Assembly: GCF_030272615.1 (NCBI RefSeq)
Contig: NC_081413.1
Coordinates: forward strand, 189,220,169-189,284,168
Source of the DNA: Cryptomeria japonica
Taxonomy: Eukaryota; Streptophyta; Pinopsida; Cupressales; Cupressaceae
DNA length: 64,000 nt
Direction: 5' to 3'
Part shown: piece by piece, positions 10,828-23,300 of the stretch
Layout of the letters: each line of letters opens with the position of its first letter
Numbering within the stretch: position 1 is the first letter of the stretch
The notes under the pieces: generated by a model
Told to the model about the DNA's origin: nothing
What the model saw: only the letters and a program-made list of their open reading frames with translations
Database searches by the model: none
Translations under genes and position numbers: made by a program

Positions 10828-13800
10828 TTAAAGGCGATCTCCAGGCAAAGTAGCCTCGCCGCAAAGAACCTGCAACACTTGTCTTATGCTAAGCCTCTCC
10901 TGTGGGTTAGGGTTTGAACACACAAGCCCCAATACAAGCACAATCTCAGCCTCGCCCTTATCATAATCCCCACCAAGCCTCTGATCAACAACATCCAGTA
11001 ATCTTTGATTTGCATACAAATCCCAAACCCACTCAACCAAAATCACACCTTGGGCATCCACAGGTTTCCTTCCGCAGGCAATCTCCAACAGAAGAGCCCC
11101 AAAGCTGAACACATCTGTTGAAGGAGAAGCCTTACCAGAATGTATAAGCTCAGGCGCAATGTACCCCAGCGTTCCCACCACATGAGTAGTTTGGGGCTTT
11201 TCATTGTGGTCATATAACCTTGCCAACCCAAAGTCCCCCACTCGGCCATTCAGATCACTGTCCAATAATACATTACTCGATTTAATATCCCTGTGTACCA
11301 CACATTTTTCCCACTGCTCGTGTAAGTACAGCAGCCCGACGGCCACATCTGTGAGAATTTTATATCTTTGAGCCCATGTAAGATTCAATTCTGGACCGTG
11401 CAAATTTCTTTCAAGGTTTCCGTTTGACATGTACTCGTAGATGATGAAAAGGCGCTTGTGTTTTCTGCACCAACCCCTGAGAGGCACCAAGTTTCGGTGC
11501 TGCAGTCGCCCAAGGCTTGAAATTTCTGCAATGAATTCCTTCATTCCCTCTGTGCAGTCTCTGTAGATGCATTTCACGGCGAATTGTTCGCCGGAGGACA
11601 GAGTGCCCCTGTAAACCCGTCCAAAGCTCCCATAGCCCAGAAGGTTGTCGTCCCTGAAACCCTGCAATAAAATACAGTGGTAAAATTCTTGTTCAGGATT
11701 CTGATTCCCCATTAAAGAATAAGTATTGCGTCTAAAGATTTTGCAATGACCACGATGGTGAGACCCTAGGTACTTGGTCTGATTACATTTCCTAGTTGCT
11801 AGGGATTTGAGCTGAAATAAGGGCGCATAAGCTCTCCCAAGAATGAGATTTCAATTGAAATCAAGATCAGGAAACTAGTATGTACAGAAAATAAATCATC
11901 TTATGCATAGAAGATGTAATTAGGCTGAGGGCTTATGGAGGGGGCTTCCTTAAAACTAGAGTTGTTGGTTGTCTCATGAATTTTGTATTGCACTCCAGCT
12001 TAAAAATTTAAACTCCTAATTTTAAAGATGTTGATGGTGTCTTCTTAAGTTTAAAATCTTAAAATTAAGCAAGCTGATTGTAAATAAATTCAGTCTAATC
12101 TCAAACATTCAGATGACTGACAAGTGGCATAAAACATTCTTAAGTTGGTGGGGCAAGTCAATTTAAGCTAAGTCCTCCTAATTCATTTATTTTCCCAATT
12201 AAATATGCGAAAACTTTAGAAAAAGGACATTTCCAAACATTGAAAAATATTGTAAAAGTCTTTTGTTCATAGAGTAAGATATTTCTTTATTCATGTTTAC
12301 CTTTGTGGCGAGGTTGAGTTCTCGATAGCAAAATCTATGTGGCCAATATTGCAACTCCCATTTATTGTAGGATTCTATGTAGTCAATCCTTTTGAGCCAA
12401 TAAAATGTGCTTAAAATGAGTCCCAAGATGATAATCACTAAGCTTACTATAGTAATGGATATGAACATTGTAGAATGATAGAACTTGGGTATTTTGACAT
12501 AAAAGGATGGAAGATGCAAGATGTCTAGATCTGGAGCCTTCCTACCACCAGTTGCGAAGCTCCATGCCAAAATGTAATGATCCTCAATTTCATTACCTGT
12601 TAATGCAAGATAATTCAATATTCTCTCTAAAAGAGGCATATAAAATTCACATTTGTAAATCATTTTCAAGATATAAATTGTATACAATTACTCCTTTATT
12701 AAATGTAAGATGACATCACTAGAATCTAAAAACAATTACAATAAAAACTTTTAAACATGAAAATATTTTTATCTTTTAAATTAAGAAATATCAAAATTTT
12801 CTCTCATAAAAGATAATATACTCTGCGGTCACTTTTTCTTTCTTTTATAAAATTATAGTCATTTACACTAATTTAGTCCATCAATAAGTCAAAGAGTTTT
12901 AAAATTTAAACAAATAAAAATGTCGTAGTGGGAAACTTTCTAGCATTTTCAAGGGAGTGACAAAAGATTTAAATACATATGAATACTATATATATAACCA
13001 TATGCAAGCCATGTCAAAGGTTTTAAAAAAGTGCCTGAATGAGAGTATTTTGGAGTACAATCACTGTTGAATATATTTTTGTCTTAGTGAATTCATTGTC
13101 ACAACATTGCAGACCTAAGAGAATAAACACTCACACATACATGACTGGATTCATTAACTTTTTCTTGAAAGAAAACACTACTACAACATTAGGGAGTTGT
13201 TTATCTAGACACCTAAAACACTACTACAACATTAGGGAAACGTCACCTGTAGATGCTGAAAACCCCACGTACATGTGGTCTTGTATAATCCCATCCAAAT
13301 CCAAATCTTCCTTCGACAGCAGAGCCTTATGTGGTCTCGCCTCTCCGACTGCTGCAATACTAATCTCCAGCTGCTTCGAATAGCCGTCGTAGTCGATCCA
13401 GGCCCTTATATTATGCCCGCTCTTCAGATTAATGGGCGTCAAACTGTTCCCTTCCCAAATTCCAGCAGCTTCTGCCACAACTGACCTGACGCCGTTGAGA
13501 TCGATTCCGACATGGTTGTTGTCCTTATCCTCCACGCCTACGCTCTGAATCGTGTCGAACTCTACAGCAAAAATATGATTGTAGTCTTTGCCATTGCTGG
13601 AGAAGTTGACGAGGCCAAAGTACTGACTGGCGATGGCGCCGTTGAGAGCGGTGGTGGGCGTCATGACGAAGCAGAGCCCGTTGCCACCGTCCGAGCGTGC
13701 CTGCGGAACCATGGCGAATATGAAGCTCGTACTAAATGACATTACGGAGCCATTTCTTTTCATGGGGACAGCCTTGTCAAAATAGGCACGCCCAATGACA

Positions 13801-13985
13801 CGCCCCGAGTGATTTGTGAGGCGGATTGCGTTGGATTGTATGGAGGCAGCTGCAACATATTGTATTTTGCTCATGGCGTTGAAGTGGTTGAAGAGGAAAG
13901 TGGTATTGTGGTGGGCGTCCTGTGCAATGGTGGAAGAAGAGGAAGCTGCGAGCAGGCAGAGGCAGAGAATGAGGCAAGTAGCCAT
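10828..13985 (-). CDS. L-type lectin receptor-like kinase B (3 exons)
   Basis: Predicted 622-residue receptor kinase. Exons are 13985-13247, 12596-12301 and 11661-10828, with the same phases as A. The start is the ATG at 13985; the TTG codon just before it is not needed. Signal peptide 1-21; lectin domain to residue 246; transmembrane helix about 291-313; kinase with GYGSFG loop (354-359), Lys375, HRD with Asp470 and DFG with Asp488. Exon 2 is 6 bp shorter than in A and C (GNEIEDHY instead of GNSPVIEDHY), and the C terminus stops early at GDRL. The closest relative in the window is A, so the pair probably arose by tandem duplication. All kinase hallmarks are intact, so this copy looks functional. 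Confidence 0.9.
11935..12155. other. Insertion in intron 2 of kinase B
   Basis: Intron 2 of B is 639 bp, against 362 bp in A and 97 bp in C. The A intron passes from TCTAATTAGTCAATTTAAGC straight through. In B, about 215 bp lie between the matching GTAATTAG and AAGTCAATTTAAGC. No terminal repeat was recognised, so the type of insertion is unknown. Confidence 0.5.
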
Positions 13986-14184
13986 CAAGCAGATTATTCC
14001 TTTGTTACCTTGTATTTTGTATCTGTGTTATGCAAAGAAACGACCAGATTTGGAGTCTAAAACATTTGCAAGTATAAGTAGCCATCGAAGTACGTTACTA
14101 CTTCTTGTGAAAAGGAATTGCGTAAAATGTCGCGAGAGTTTGGAATATTAAAAGAAAAAATTGTCCTAGGGGCCCCTCTGATCT

Positions 14185-14190
14185 GGTCAA
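14185..14190 (-). promoter_or_regulatory. W-box upstream of kinase B
   Basis: TTGACC on the gene strand, 200 bp before the ATG, in the block conserved with the A promoter. The second W-box of A is changed here (ATCTTGTCAC on the plus strand). Confidence 0.45.
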
Positions 14191-14263
14191 ATCTTGTCAC
14201 ATGGATATGACGGAAATTTAATATGGGGCCCACAGCCAGGTAACTAAGTCAGAAACTTGCCGT

Positions 14264-14429
14264 GGGCTATTTTTTCGTAATTCGTAATTAACGTAGATAA
14301 TGTTTTCGCGACAACAGGGCGATTTTTTCGTAACTCGTAGTTAACGTAGATAATGTTTTCGCGACAACAGGGCGATTTTTTCGTAATTAAACGTAGATAA
14401 TTTTTTCGCGGATTTTTCGCGATAACAGA
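14264..14429. repeat. Three-copy tandem repeat in the kinase B promoter
   Basis: A 53-bp unit starts at 14264, 14317 and 14370. Each contains a TTTTTTCGTAA-like start, TTAACGTAGATAAT (the third varies) and TTTTCGCG, then ACAACAGG or a variant. The A promoter holds one related copy at about 8295-8342. The third unit is diverged and slightly longer. Confidence 0.8.
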
Positions 14430-15090
14430 TCATCACATTTATTAAGGGAAGAGAGGGAAGTGTACCACTAGTTTGTTTGCGGCATCTAGAGGTTCTAAAC
14501 AGACTCATTTTTTTATTTTTTTTTGTTGTTGTTGGGCATGAGATTTAATTATTTATAACTATTGTTTTGATTTTTTATTATTAATGACGTACATTATAAA
14601 ATACATTTTGTAGACAAAAATAAAAAAATAATTGTTTCAAAATGTTGTCCTATACATAACTTATATAATACCAATACCCGTACATAACTTATATAATGCC
14701 AATACCCGTACATTTTATTCTCAATTTTTTTAATAATTTATTCAAGTATAAATTAACAAAACACTTATTCAATTTTATGAGGGGTGTGAGACTCTCATTT
14801 AATAACCTTAAAAAAATTTATGTGGGGGGCAATTTACACATCGCATCGTTCGTTTTGTGTGCAGTGTGGACCACATGACAATTTGGGTTGGAACCGGTGA
14901 AAGGGCATTTTAAAGCCTTTTTTCCATCATTCCGCGACATTTTGGGGATTATTTTCCCTATGGTGGTGATCTTCCTACTCTCATCTCAAACATTCGTGTT
15001 CTCTATCCTCAAGCGGCATGATCTCTAGATGGAAGGAAGGTAACATTGGCATGTCCCTTCAACCACGCCTGGAATATGACAACCACCCTT
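14430..15090. other. Non-coding DNA upstream of kinase B
   Basis: Mostly AT-rich. A roughly 29-bp direct duplication (TACATAACTTATATAAT, then CCAATACCCG) sits at about 14653-14710. No gene seen. Confidence 0.35.
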
Positions 15091-15114
15091 GTCTGTCATT
15101 AAGCCGATAGGCTT

Positions 15115-15336
15115 TTAGTGGGGACTTTTGCCTGCCGAAGTGTAAGACTCTCCGGTCGTTGAGTTTGCGGGGGTCGGATATTTTCCCGTGGATGGTGCCG
15201 ACGACGAGTGTTCGTGGGTCCGCACGCGACGACTAGACTCCCTCTTGCCTTTGTCGGTCGACACGAATCTCGAACTGTCGAGGTGTTTGTTGGCTTGGCC
15301 TATGTCGGTGGGCACGAATCTCGAAGTCTTTGTCAT
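15115..15336 (-). other. GC-rich ORF of 73 codons, unidentified
   Basis: A minus-strand ORF rich in Ser, Thr and Arg, with an internal duplication (SRFVPTDIG and SRFVSTDKG). It is far richer in G and C than the DNA around it. I recognise no family. It could be an exon fragment carried by a mobile element. The sequence just 3' of it on the plus strand (15349-15420) resembles part of the inverted repeat at 16930-17920, which favours a repeat origin. Not supported as a gene. Confidence 0.2.
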
Positions 15337-15429
15337 CGCTTAGACAAAGGTATACTCACCAACTAACCCTAATTTCTTTTTGGTTGTCTTCATTCTGTGA
15401 ATTATTTTTCTATGCATCTTATAGCGTGA

Positions 15430-16880
15430 TGGTATGATGAAAGAATAAGTATCTGATCGAATCGGGTGAATTAGTATATTGAAAAACTGATACAAATTTC
15501 CCAAGCTCAAACTCAGTCAAACAAAGTAAACATATCTCAGTCAAGATCAATATTCTTACGAATACTTGGCATTAACCGATTTAACTGTGATGACAACTTT
15601 TAACAGTAAACACCTTCAATCTTGTAAACATCAACAATGCTTAATCTCAACTCAACATATTCATTTCTCAATGCTTCTACTTAACATGCCTTATCAGAAG
15701 TTAACCAAATCAACAAATAAGATCACAACCACAAAAGCATTCACCGCTTGACACAAATGTTTATACGTGGAAAACCCAAATAGGTAAAAACCACGGTGAG
15801 ATGGGACTCACAAGGATAGATATCTGTACTCTTTCGAAGTTTACCCTGTTAGGAGCCAAAGCCTGTTAGAGCTTTACAATAAGTCATGTTAAGAACTAAT
15901 TCCGGTTAGGAATCACCCGGTTAAGGGATTTACAAATATGCCTTGTTAGAAGCACAATACCCTGTTAGGAGTAACTTCGCTAGAGGATTTAAGAATCCAA
16001 GCTAATGGACGACCTTGTTAGAGGATTTAATGAGTAACCAAGCTTGTTAGAGCTTACCCGGTTAAGGGTTTTTACTTCTGCTGTAATTGTTAGAAAACAA
16101 CAGGTTTTCTTGATCTGTCTGAGTAGCACTACATTTGCTTGATCAGATTCTTCTAAGCTTCAATCTGCCTTCACTCAAAGTGCAGATCCATTCATTGGTT
16201 GGGCAACCACACACTCAACAGGTTTTCTACCAATCTTTCCAACAACCTTTACAAACAACTTCATCGACCTTAAATACAAATCAATTAGGTTAGTAACACA
16301 AAAAAAACATAATTCTCATCATTGAGATTACAAACAAGTTGGTTCAATCTTGACCATTAGAAATCATGATAATCTCTTCACATTCTTCAAGACAATTCCA
16401 ACTGCTCCATTGGACTTTGTAACTCATCACACGTTGTGCATTAAATGCAATCCACTTTGCTCCTTCCCTAGATAATAAGCAAACATGCCAAACCAATTTG
16501 AATTTATCCTCATGCGATGATCACACGTGTCTCCATCATTACCGCTCATTAGATAATAAACCAACAAACTTGATCAGTTAGGGTTTAATAGCTGATAGGG
16601 TTTACCGATTACATTACATAAAAGGTTTGAACGTTTACACCGGTTTACTGGTTCAACTCACAAACTTTACATACTAGTTACAACACCTTCTACAACTCTC
16701 TTCTTATCGGTTACTAGCCAATATAAAAAATAACAATATCAACAATAAAATGAATACCTTTTACCGGTTCAATTGACATCAATGACAACATATCAATAAT
16801 GCAATCTCTATGCAAAATGGAAACATCGCGTTGTTAGGGTTAACCATGAAGTGCGATCTCATGAAGTCTGTTACTTGTCA
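15430..16880. repeat. Non-coding dispersed-repeat-like segment with GTTAG motifs
   Basis: No coding potential. From about 15845 to 16075 a degenerate motif around CCTGTTAGAG / CCGGTTAAGGG recurs roughly ten times at 20-30 bp spacing. Later, TTACCGGTT-type motifs recur (16560-16770). This looks like the internal region of a large gene-less retroelement, but no LTR pair was found. Confidence 0.35.
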
Positions 16881-16929
16881 GGTAAATTGTTTGGATTTTA
16901 TTAGTGTTTGATTATTGTTTATTTTCTAC

Positions 16930-17920
16930 AGAATGTGTTGAATTTTTTTTTGACCTTCTTGCGGTTTGTTGTTTTTCTGTCATTGGATTTTGTTTGCAAG
17001 TTACGAGTGCTTCTCATCTCCAAAACAAATGTATACTCATCGCATAACCCTAATTGCTTTTCGTTGTCGTCAACTCTGTTACTCTGCAAGGTATGTTTTC
17101 TTGTTTGTCTGCAAACTAATCTTCTTTCTGTTTTAATGAGTTTAGTTTTGACATATTTTAGGTTTAATTTTTTCCTGTTATTGGATTTTCTTTGCAGCTG
17201 GCAAGTGGTTATAGCTTTTTGGGTCTTCTTTTGTGACTGTTGCTTAATACCTTTAATTTTTAGGGTTATTTCGTATTGGTAGGGTTTTCTGTGATTTGCC
17301 ACTTTGTTGTCGTGAAGCCTTTTACTCTGCAAGGTAAATACCTTTGTGGCATAACAGATAAGCTTAGCACAACATCAAAATCATTTAGATTAATGGCATT
17401 ACAGTGTTGGAGAAAAACTTAAACAGAACCTTAAAACCTAAAAGCACTGTCAACCTGCAAACAAAAGCCAATGACATGAGGTGAATTAAAAAAAAAGAAA
17501 ATTACTTTGTAGGAAATCAAAAATTGAACACAAATGTATTTACCTTGCAGAGTAAAAGGCTTCACGACAACAAAGTGGCAAACCACAGAAAATCCTACCA
17601 ATACGTAATAACCCTGCAAATTAATGGCATTAAGGAACACTCACAAAAAAAACCTTAAAATCTATAAGCACTCGCCAACTGCAAAGAATATCCAATGACA
17701 GGAAAACAATAAACCTAAAATATGTCAAAACTAAACCCATTAAAATAGAAAGGACTTTACTTTGCAGACAAACAAGAAAACATACCTTGCAGAGTAACAG
17801 AGCTGACGACAATGAAAAGCAATTACGGTTAGGCGATGAGTATGCGTTTGCTTTAGAGATGGCAAGCACTCGTAACCTACAAACAAAACAATGACGAAAA
17901 AATAACAAACCATAAGAAGG
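16930..17920. repeat. Inverted repeat with arms of about 400 bp
   Basis: The left arm (about 16930-17350) and the right arm (about 17920-17532, reverse complement) match closely. Both contain TACGAGTGCTT, CTCTGTTACTCTGCAAGGTA, GTTTTGACATATTTTAGGTT and TGCCACTTTGTTGTCGTGAA. The loop is about 180 bp. Related single pieces occur at 15349-15420 and, with an adjacent motif, at 17393-17460 and 27993-28060. The ORFs across the arms are hydrophobic low-complexity readings that mirror one another and are not genes. Confidence 0.75.
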
Positions 17921-18016
17921 TTGGGAGTGCTTTTAGGTTTTAGGGTTCTGTTTGGGTTGATGTCCAACACTGTAATGCCATTGATTTGTATGGTTTTGAT
18001 GTTGTGTTTGGCTTAT

Positions 18017-18057
18017 GGGTAAGTGCACCAAGTTGTGGTCCCAAAAAGGTGCCACTT
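18017..18057 (+). repeat. Left terminal inverted repeat, copy 1
   Basis: Begins GGGTAAGTGCACCAAGTTGT and pairs with the reverse complement of the right end. About 30 bp are near-identical. The right end has about 10 extra bases before the shared TGCCACTT. Confidence 0.85.
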
Positions 18058-18167
18058 CTTACTTTTTCATAAAAAAGCGTCATTGGCATGAAAAGGTTAT
18101 CCAAACCTACGGGTTGGATGCCTAAGGCAAATCCAACCCAAAGGGTTGGTATTCTCCCAAGGAAACC

Positions 18168-18276
18168 ATTTGGCGAGCGCCAAATATGGCACTCGCCAAA
18201 TGCAAAATTTTGAATTTTTACATTTGGCGCACGCCAAATGCAAAATTTGAATTTTCACATTTGGCGCTCACCAAAT
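18168..18276. repeat. Cluster of ATTTGGCG palindromes, left side of copy 1
   Basis: Three 18-bp units follow the pattern ATTTGGCGNNCGCCAAAT: 18168-18185 and 18222-18239 are perfect palindromes apart from the two middle bases, and 18259-18276 has one base changed. Looser versions lie between and after them. Reiterated subterminal palindromes are a usual form of transposase-binding site; that role here is inference. Confidence 0.7.
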
Positions 18277-18559
18277 GTGAAAAGTCATTTTTTTGCATTT
18301 AGCGAGTGCCAAATGTTCTGCATTGTCCAATGTGAAGGTTTTGTGAGTGTGTAGATTTTTCAATCTTGCCATAAATTAAATCCACCCTCGAAGGAGAATA
18401 TATACATGAAATATAAAATTTAAGTATAGCTCTATAGGACTTATAATGTAGATTCTAGTTTTTAGAGGATCATATAAAATTTCAGACTTCGTCAAATTTC
18501 AATAATCGACATGTCAAATTTCAGTAATCAACATGATCCCATTAGCATTCTTTAGCTAT

Positions 18560-20394
18560 GTATCTCACTCTCTTTATCTTCCCCAAACTCTAGACTTATC
18601 TCTCTCCCTCTCTTGTCTCTCTCGCTTCTTTATCCTTGACTCTCTCCCTCTCTCTTCTCTCTCACTCCCTTATTGTTTCTCTCCCCTCCCACTCCTTTCT
18701 CTTGGTCACTACCCATCCCTTTTATCCTCTCTCCCCCAATATCTAGGGTTGTCCCTCCCTCACTATTCACCTCACTATCTCTCCCTCCCTATATTATTAC
18801 CCACCTTTCTCTCCCCCTCTAGGTTTCTCACTTATCTAATTGTCCACCCTCTAGTTCTCTCCCTCCCTCTCCACCTTTCTCTCCCTTCTCCTTACCTCTC
18901 TCTATTTATGAACTCTCTCCCTCTCTTCTCTCTCTCTCTCCAAACCTTTATATCTCCTCATTCTCTAGGTCTCACAGTCCCTCCATGTATACCTCTCTAT
19001 CCATCTCCTCTTACTCATCTCTTTGTTCTTCTATCTCTTCTATTATCCCTCCCTCCCCTCTCCAGGTCTCTACCTTCCTTTCTTCCTCTCTCCCTCTCTA
19101 TCTCCCTCTCCCACTCTCGTGTCTTCTCTCTTCCTCTCTTATTCTCTATCTTCATTGTTTAGGTCATTACCTCTCCATCCCACCCTATCTCCCCTCTCTA
19201 TGTTTCTCCCTCCCTTCCTCTCCACCTATCTACCTCTACATATAGGTCTCGTTACCCACCTCTCTTTAGCCCCCTCTATCTATATCACTCCTCTCTGGCC
19301 ATCTAGGTCTCTCACCTATCTATATGCCCCCTCTATAGTTCTCTATGTCCCTCTCTACCTCTCTCTCCCTCCTCCTTAACCCTATCCCTTTATGAACTCC
19401 CTCCTTTTCTCTTCCTCCCCTTAGCTCTTTATCTCCTCCTTCCATAGGTCTCTCACTCCCTCCATGTCTACCTCTCCATCCATCCCCTCTTACTCATCTC
19501 TTTGTTCTTCTATCTCTTCTCTTCTCCCTCCCTCCCTTCTCTAGGTCTCTCCCTTCATTTCTTCCCCTCTCCCTCTCTACCTCCCCATCCATACATACCC
19601 CCATATATATCTCACTCCCCCACTTTTTTATTCTCTCTCTCTACATTCTAGGTCATGCACTCTCTCTCACCTCTCTAGGTTTACCACTTCCTTCTTCTCC
19701 ACCTATCTGCCTTTGCATCATGTCTCATTACTCACCTCTCTCTCCCCCCCTCTATCTATCTCATTCCTCTCTCTTGTCATCTAGGTCTCTCATCTTTCTT
19801 TCCCAATATAGTTCTTTCACCTATCTATTTGTCCCCTCTCTAGTTCTCTCCCTCTCTCTTCCCCTATATCTCCCTTCCCCTTTACCCCTATTTATTTTTG
19901 AACTCTCTCCTCCTCTTCTCGCTTTCCCCCCACCTCTGCATGATCTCCTTCCCTAGGTCTTGTAGTCCCCCTATGTTTACCTCTCCCTCAATCCCCTCAA
20001 ACTCTTCTCTCTCTTTATTCTTTCATCTCTCCTCTTATCCCTCCCTCCCATTTATAGGCATCTGTATTATTTTCTTCCCCTCTCCCTCTCTATCTCCCTC
20101 TCCCTCCCTGTCCCCATCTCTCTCTCCCTTCCCTACTAATTCTTATTCTCTCTTTACCGTCTACATCATCAGCTTTCCATCACACCCTCTCTAACCCTCT
20201 CTAGGTTTCTCCCTCATTCCCTCTCCACCTCTCTACATCTCCATCCATATCTCATTACCAACCTCTCTCTATCCCCCTCCATCTATCTCAACCCCCTCTC
20301 TCTCACCCTATCTAGGTATCTCATGCCTCTCTCCCCCTCTAGGTATCTTATATCTCTATATAACCCATCTGGGTATGTGCAGGAGCATGGTGGG
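18560..20394. repeat. Pyrimidine-rich left arm, copy 1
   Basis: About 1.8 kb almost wholly C and T on the plus strand, with recurring CTCTCTCCCTC, CTAGGTCTCTCAC and TTTATGAACTC phrases. These phrases recur reverse-complemented at 25771-26655, so this is the mirror partner of the right arm. The long Ser/Leu/Pro ORFs here (for example 18533-19162) are composition artefacts. Confidence 0.85.
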
Positions 20395-23300
20395 CCATAT
20401 AACCCCTTAGGAAACCATTACTATCTATCTTAGGAAACCATATGACCTCTTCGGACAACATATGGTGTCACTATGGGTCATATGGTGTCCTAAGGGGTCA
20501 TATGGTGTTCTATGACCCCTTAGGATACCATATGATCTCTTAGAACACCATATGAGCCCTAACGACGCCATATGGTGTCCTAAGGGGTCATTTGGTGTTT
20601 TATGACCCCTAAGGACATCATATGACCGGTTAGGACACCATATGACCCCTAATGACACCATATGACCCCTAACAACACCATATAGTGTCCTAAGGGGTCA
20701 TATGATATTCTATGACCCCTTATGACACCATATGCCCCATAACAACACTATATGGTGTCATTAGGGGTCATATGGTGTCTAAGGGGTCACATGGTGTCGT
20801 TAGGGGTCATATGATGTCCTAAGGGGTCATATGGTGTCCAAATGGGTCATAGAATACCATATGACCCCTTAAGACACCATATGATCCCTAACGACACCAT
20901 ATGACCCCTTAGGACACCATATGACCCCTAACGACACCATATTGTGTCTTGAGGGATCATATGGTGTCACAAGTGGTCATGTCATGTACTAGGATGTTAG
21001 AAGGGGTCATATGGTGTCCTAAGGGGTCATAGAACACCATATGACCCCTCAGGACACCATATGACCTCTTAAGACACCATATCGTGTCGGTAGGGGTCAT
21101 ATGGTGTCCTAAGGGGTCATATGGTGTCGTTAGGCATCATATGGTGTCCTAAGGTGTCATATGGTATTCTATGACACATTACGATGCCATATGACCCCTC
21201 AGGACACCATATGACCCCTAAGACCACCATATGGTGTCCTGAGGGGTCATATGGTGTCGTTAGGGGTCATATGGTGTCATTAGGGGTCATATGATGTTCT
21301 ATGACCCCTTAGGATATGGTGTCCTAAGGGGTCATATGGTGTCCTTAGGGGTCACATGGTGTTCTATGACCCCTTGCGACACCATATGAACCCTTAGGAT
21401 ATGTCATATGGTGTCCTAAGGGGTCATATGGTATTCTATGACCCCTTAGGACACGATATAACCCCTAATGTCACCATATGGTGTCGTAAGGGGTCATATG
21501 ATATTTTATGACCCCTTAGGACATGATATAACCCCTAACATCACCATATGGTGTCATAAGGGGTCATATGATTTCCTAAGGGGTCATATGGTGTCCTAAG
21601 GAGTCATATGGTATTCTATGACCCCTTAGGACACCATATGATCCCATACACCATATAATTCCTAATGCCACCATATAGTGTCCTAAGAGGTCATATGGTG
21701 TTCTATGACCCCTTGGGACACCATATGAACCCTAATGACAACATATGGTGTCCTAAGGGGTCATATGGTGTTCTATGACCCCTTGGGATGCCATATGAGT
21801 CCTCAAGACACTATATGACCCCATACGACACCATATGACCCCTCACGACACCATATTGTGTCCTAAGGGGTCATAGAACACCATATGACCCCTAACGATG
21901 TCAGATGACCCCTTAAGACACCATATGGTGTCGTTAGGGGTCATATGGTGTCCTAAAGGGTCATAGAACACCATATGACCCCTTAGGAACCATATGACCC
22001 CTAACAACACCATATGACCCCTTACGACACCATCTAGTGTTCTTAGAGGTCATATGGTGTCCTAAGGGGTCAAATAGTGTCTTAAGGGGTCATAGAACAT
22101 CATATAACCCCTTAGGACACCTTATGATCCCTTAGGACACCATATGGTATTGTTAGGGGTCATATGGTGTCCTAATGGGTCATAAAATACCATATGACCC
22201 CTTAGGACACCATATGCCCCTAATGACACCATATGACATGCTCTAAGGGATCATATGGTGTCTTAAGGGGTCATAGAACACCATGTGACACCTAAGGACA
22301 CCATATGACCCCTTATGACACCATATGACCCCTTAGGACACCATATGGTGTTGTTAGGGGTCATATGGTGTCCTAAGGGGTCATTGAACACCATATGACC
22401 CCTTAGGACACAATATGACCCCTAATGACACCATATGACCCCTAACGATGCCATATGACCCCTAACGATGCCATATGACCCCTTAGGACACCATATGGTG
22501 GTCTTAGGGGATATATGGTGTCCTAAGGGATCATAGAACACAATATGACCCCTTATGACACCATATGACCCCTTAAGACACCATATGACCGTTAACGACA
22601 CCATATGGTGTTGTTAGGGGTCATATGGTGTCCTAAGGAGTCATATAGCATCCTAATGGGTCATAGAATACCATATGACCGCTTAGGACACTCTATGACC
22701 CCTAATGACACCATATGACCCCTCAGGACACCATATGACCCCTAACGACACCATATGGTGTCCTAAAGGGTCATATGGTCTCCTGAGGGGTCATATGGTG
22801 TTCTATCACGCCCTAGGACACTATATGGCCCATTTTAACATCCTAGTACATGACATGACCACTTATGACACCATATGACCCCTCAAGACACAATATGGTG
22901 TTGTTAGGGGTCATATTGTGTCCTAAGGGGTCATATTGTGTCGTTAGGAATCATATGGTGTCCTAAGGGGTCATATGATATTCTATTACCAATTAGGACA
23001 CCATATTATCCCTTATGACACCATATGACCCCTAACGACACCATATTGTGTCATTAGGGGTCGTATGGTGTCCTAAGGGGTCATATGGTGTCATTAGGGG
23101 TCGTGTGGTGTTATATGACCCCTTAGGACACCATATGACCCCTAACAACACCGTATGGTGTCCTAAGGGGTCATCTGATGTCGTTAGGGGTCATATGGTG
23201 TTCTATGACCCCTTAGGACACCATATGACGTGTTCTAATGGGTCATAGAATACCATATGACCCCTTAGGACACCATATGCCCCTAACGACACCATATGAC

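Noticed and set aside
16908-17970. Membrane-protein-like ORFs in the inverted repeat
   Set aside because: Both arms give similar hydrophobic readings because they are T-rich inverted copies. There is no recognisable family and splice-like motifs interrupt them.
18533-19379. Ser/Leu/Pro-rich ORFs up to 209 codons in the CT-rich arm
   Set aside because: Pyrimidine-only DNA has almost no stop codons, so long ORFs are expected by chance. The same holds at 25769-26125, 35150-35548, 54934-55514 and 57003-57817.
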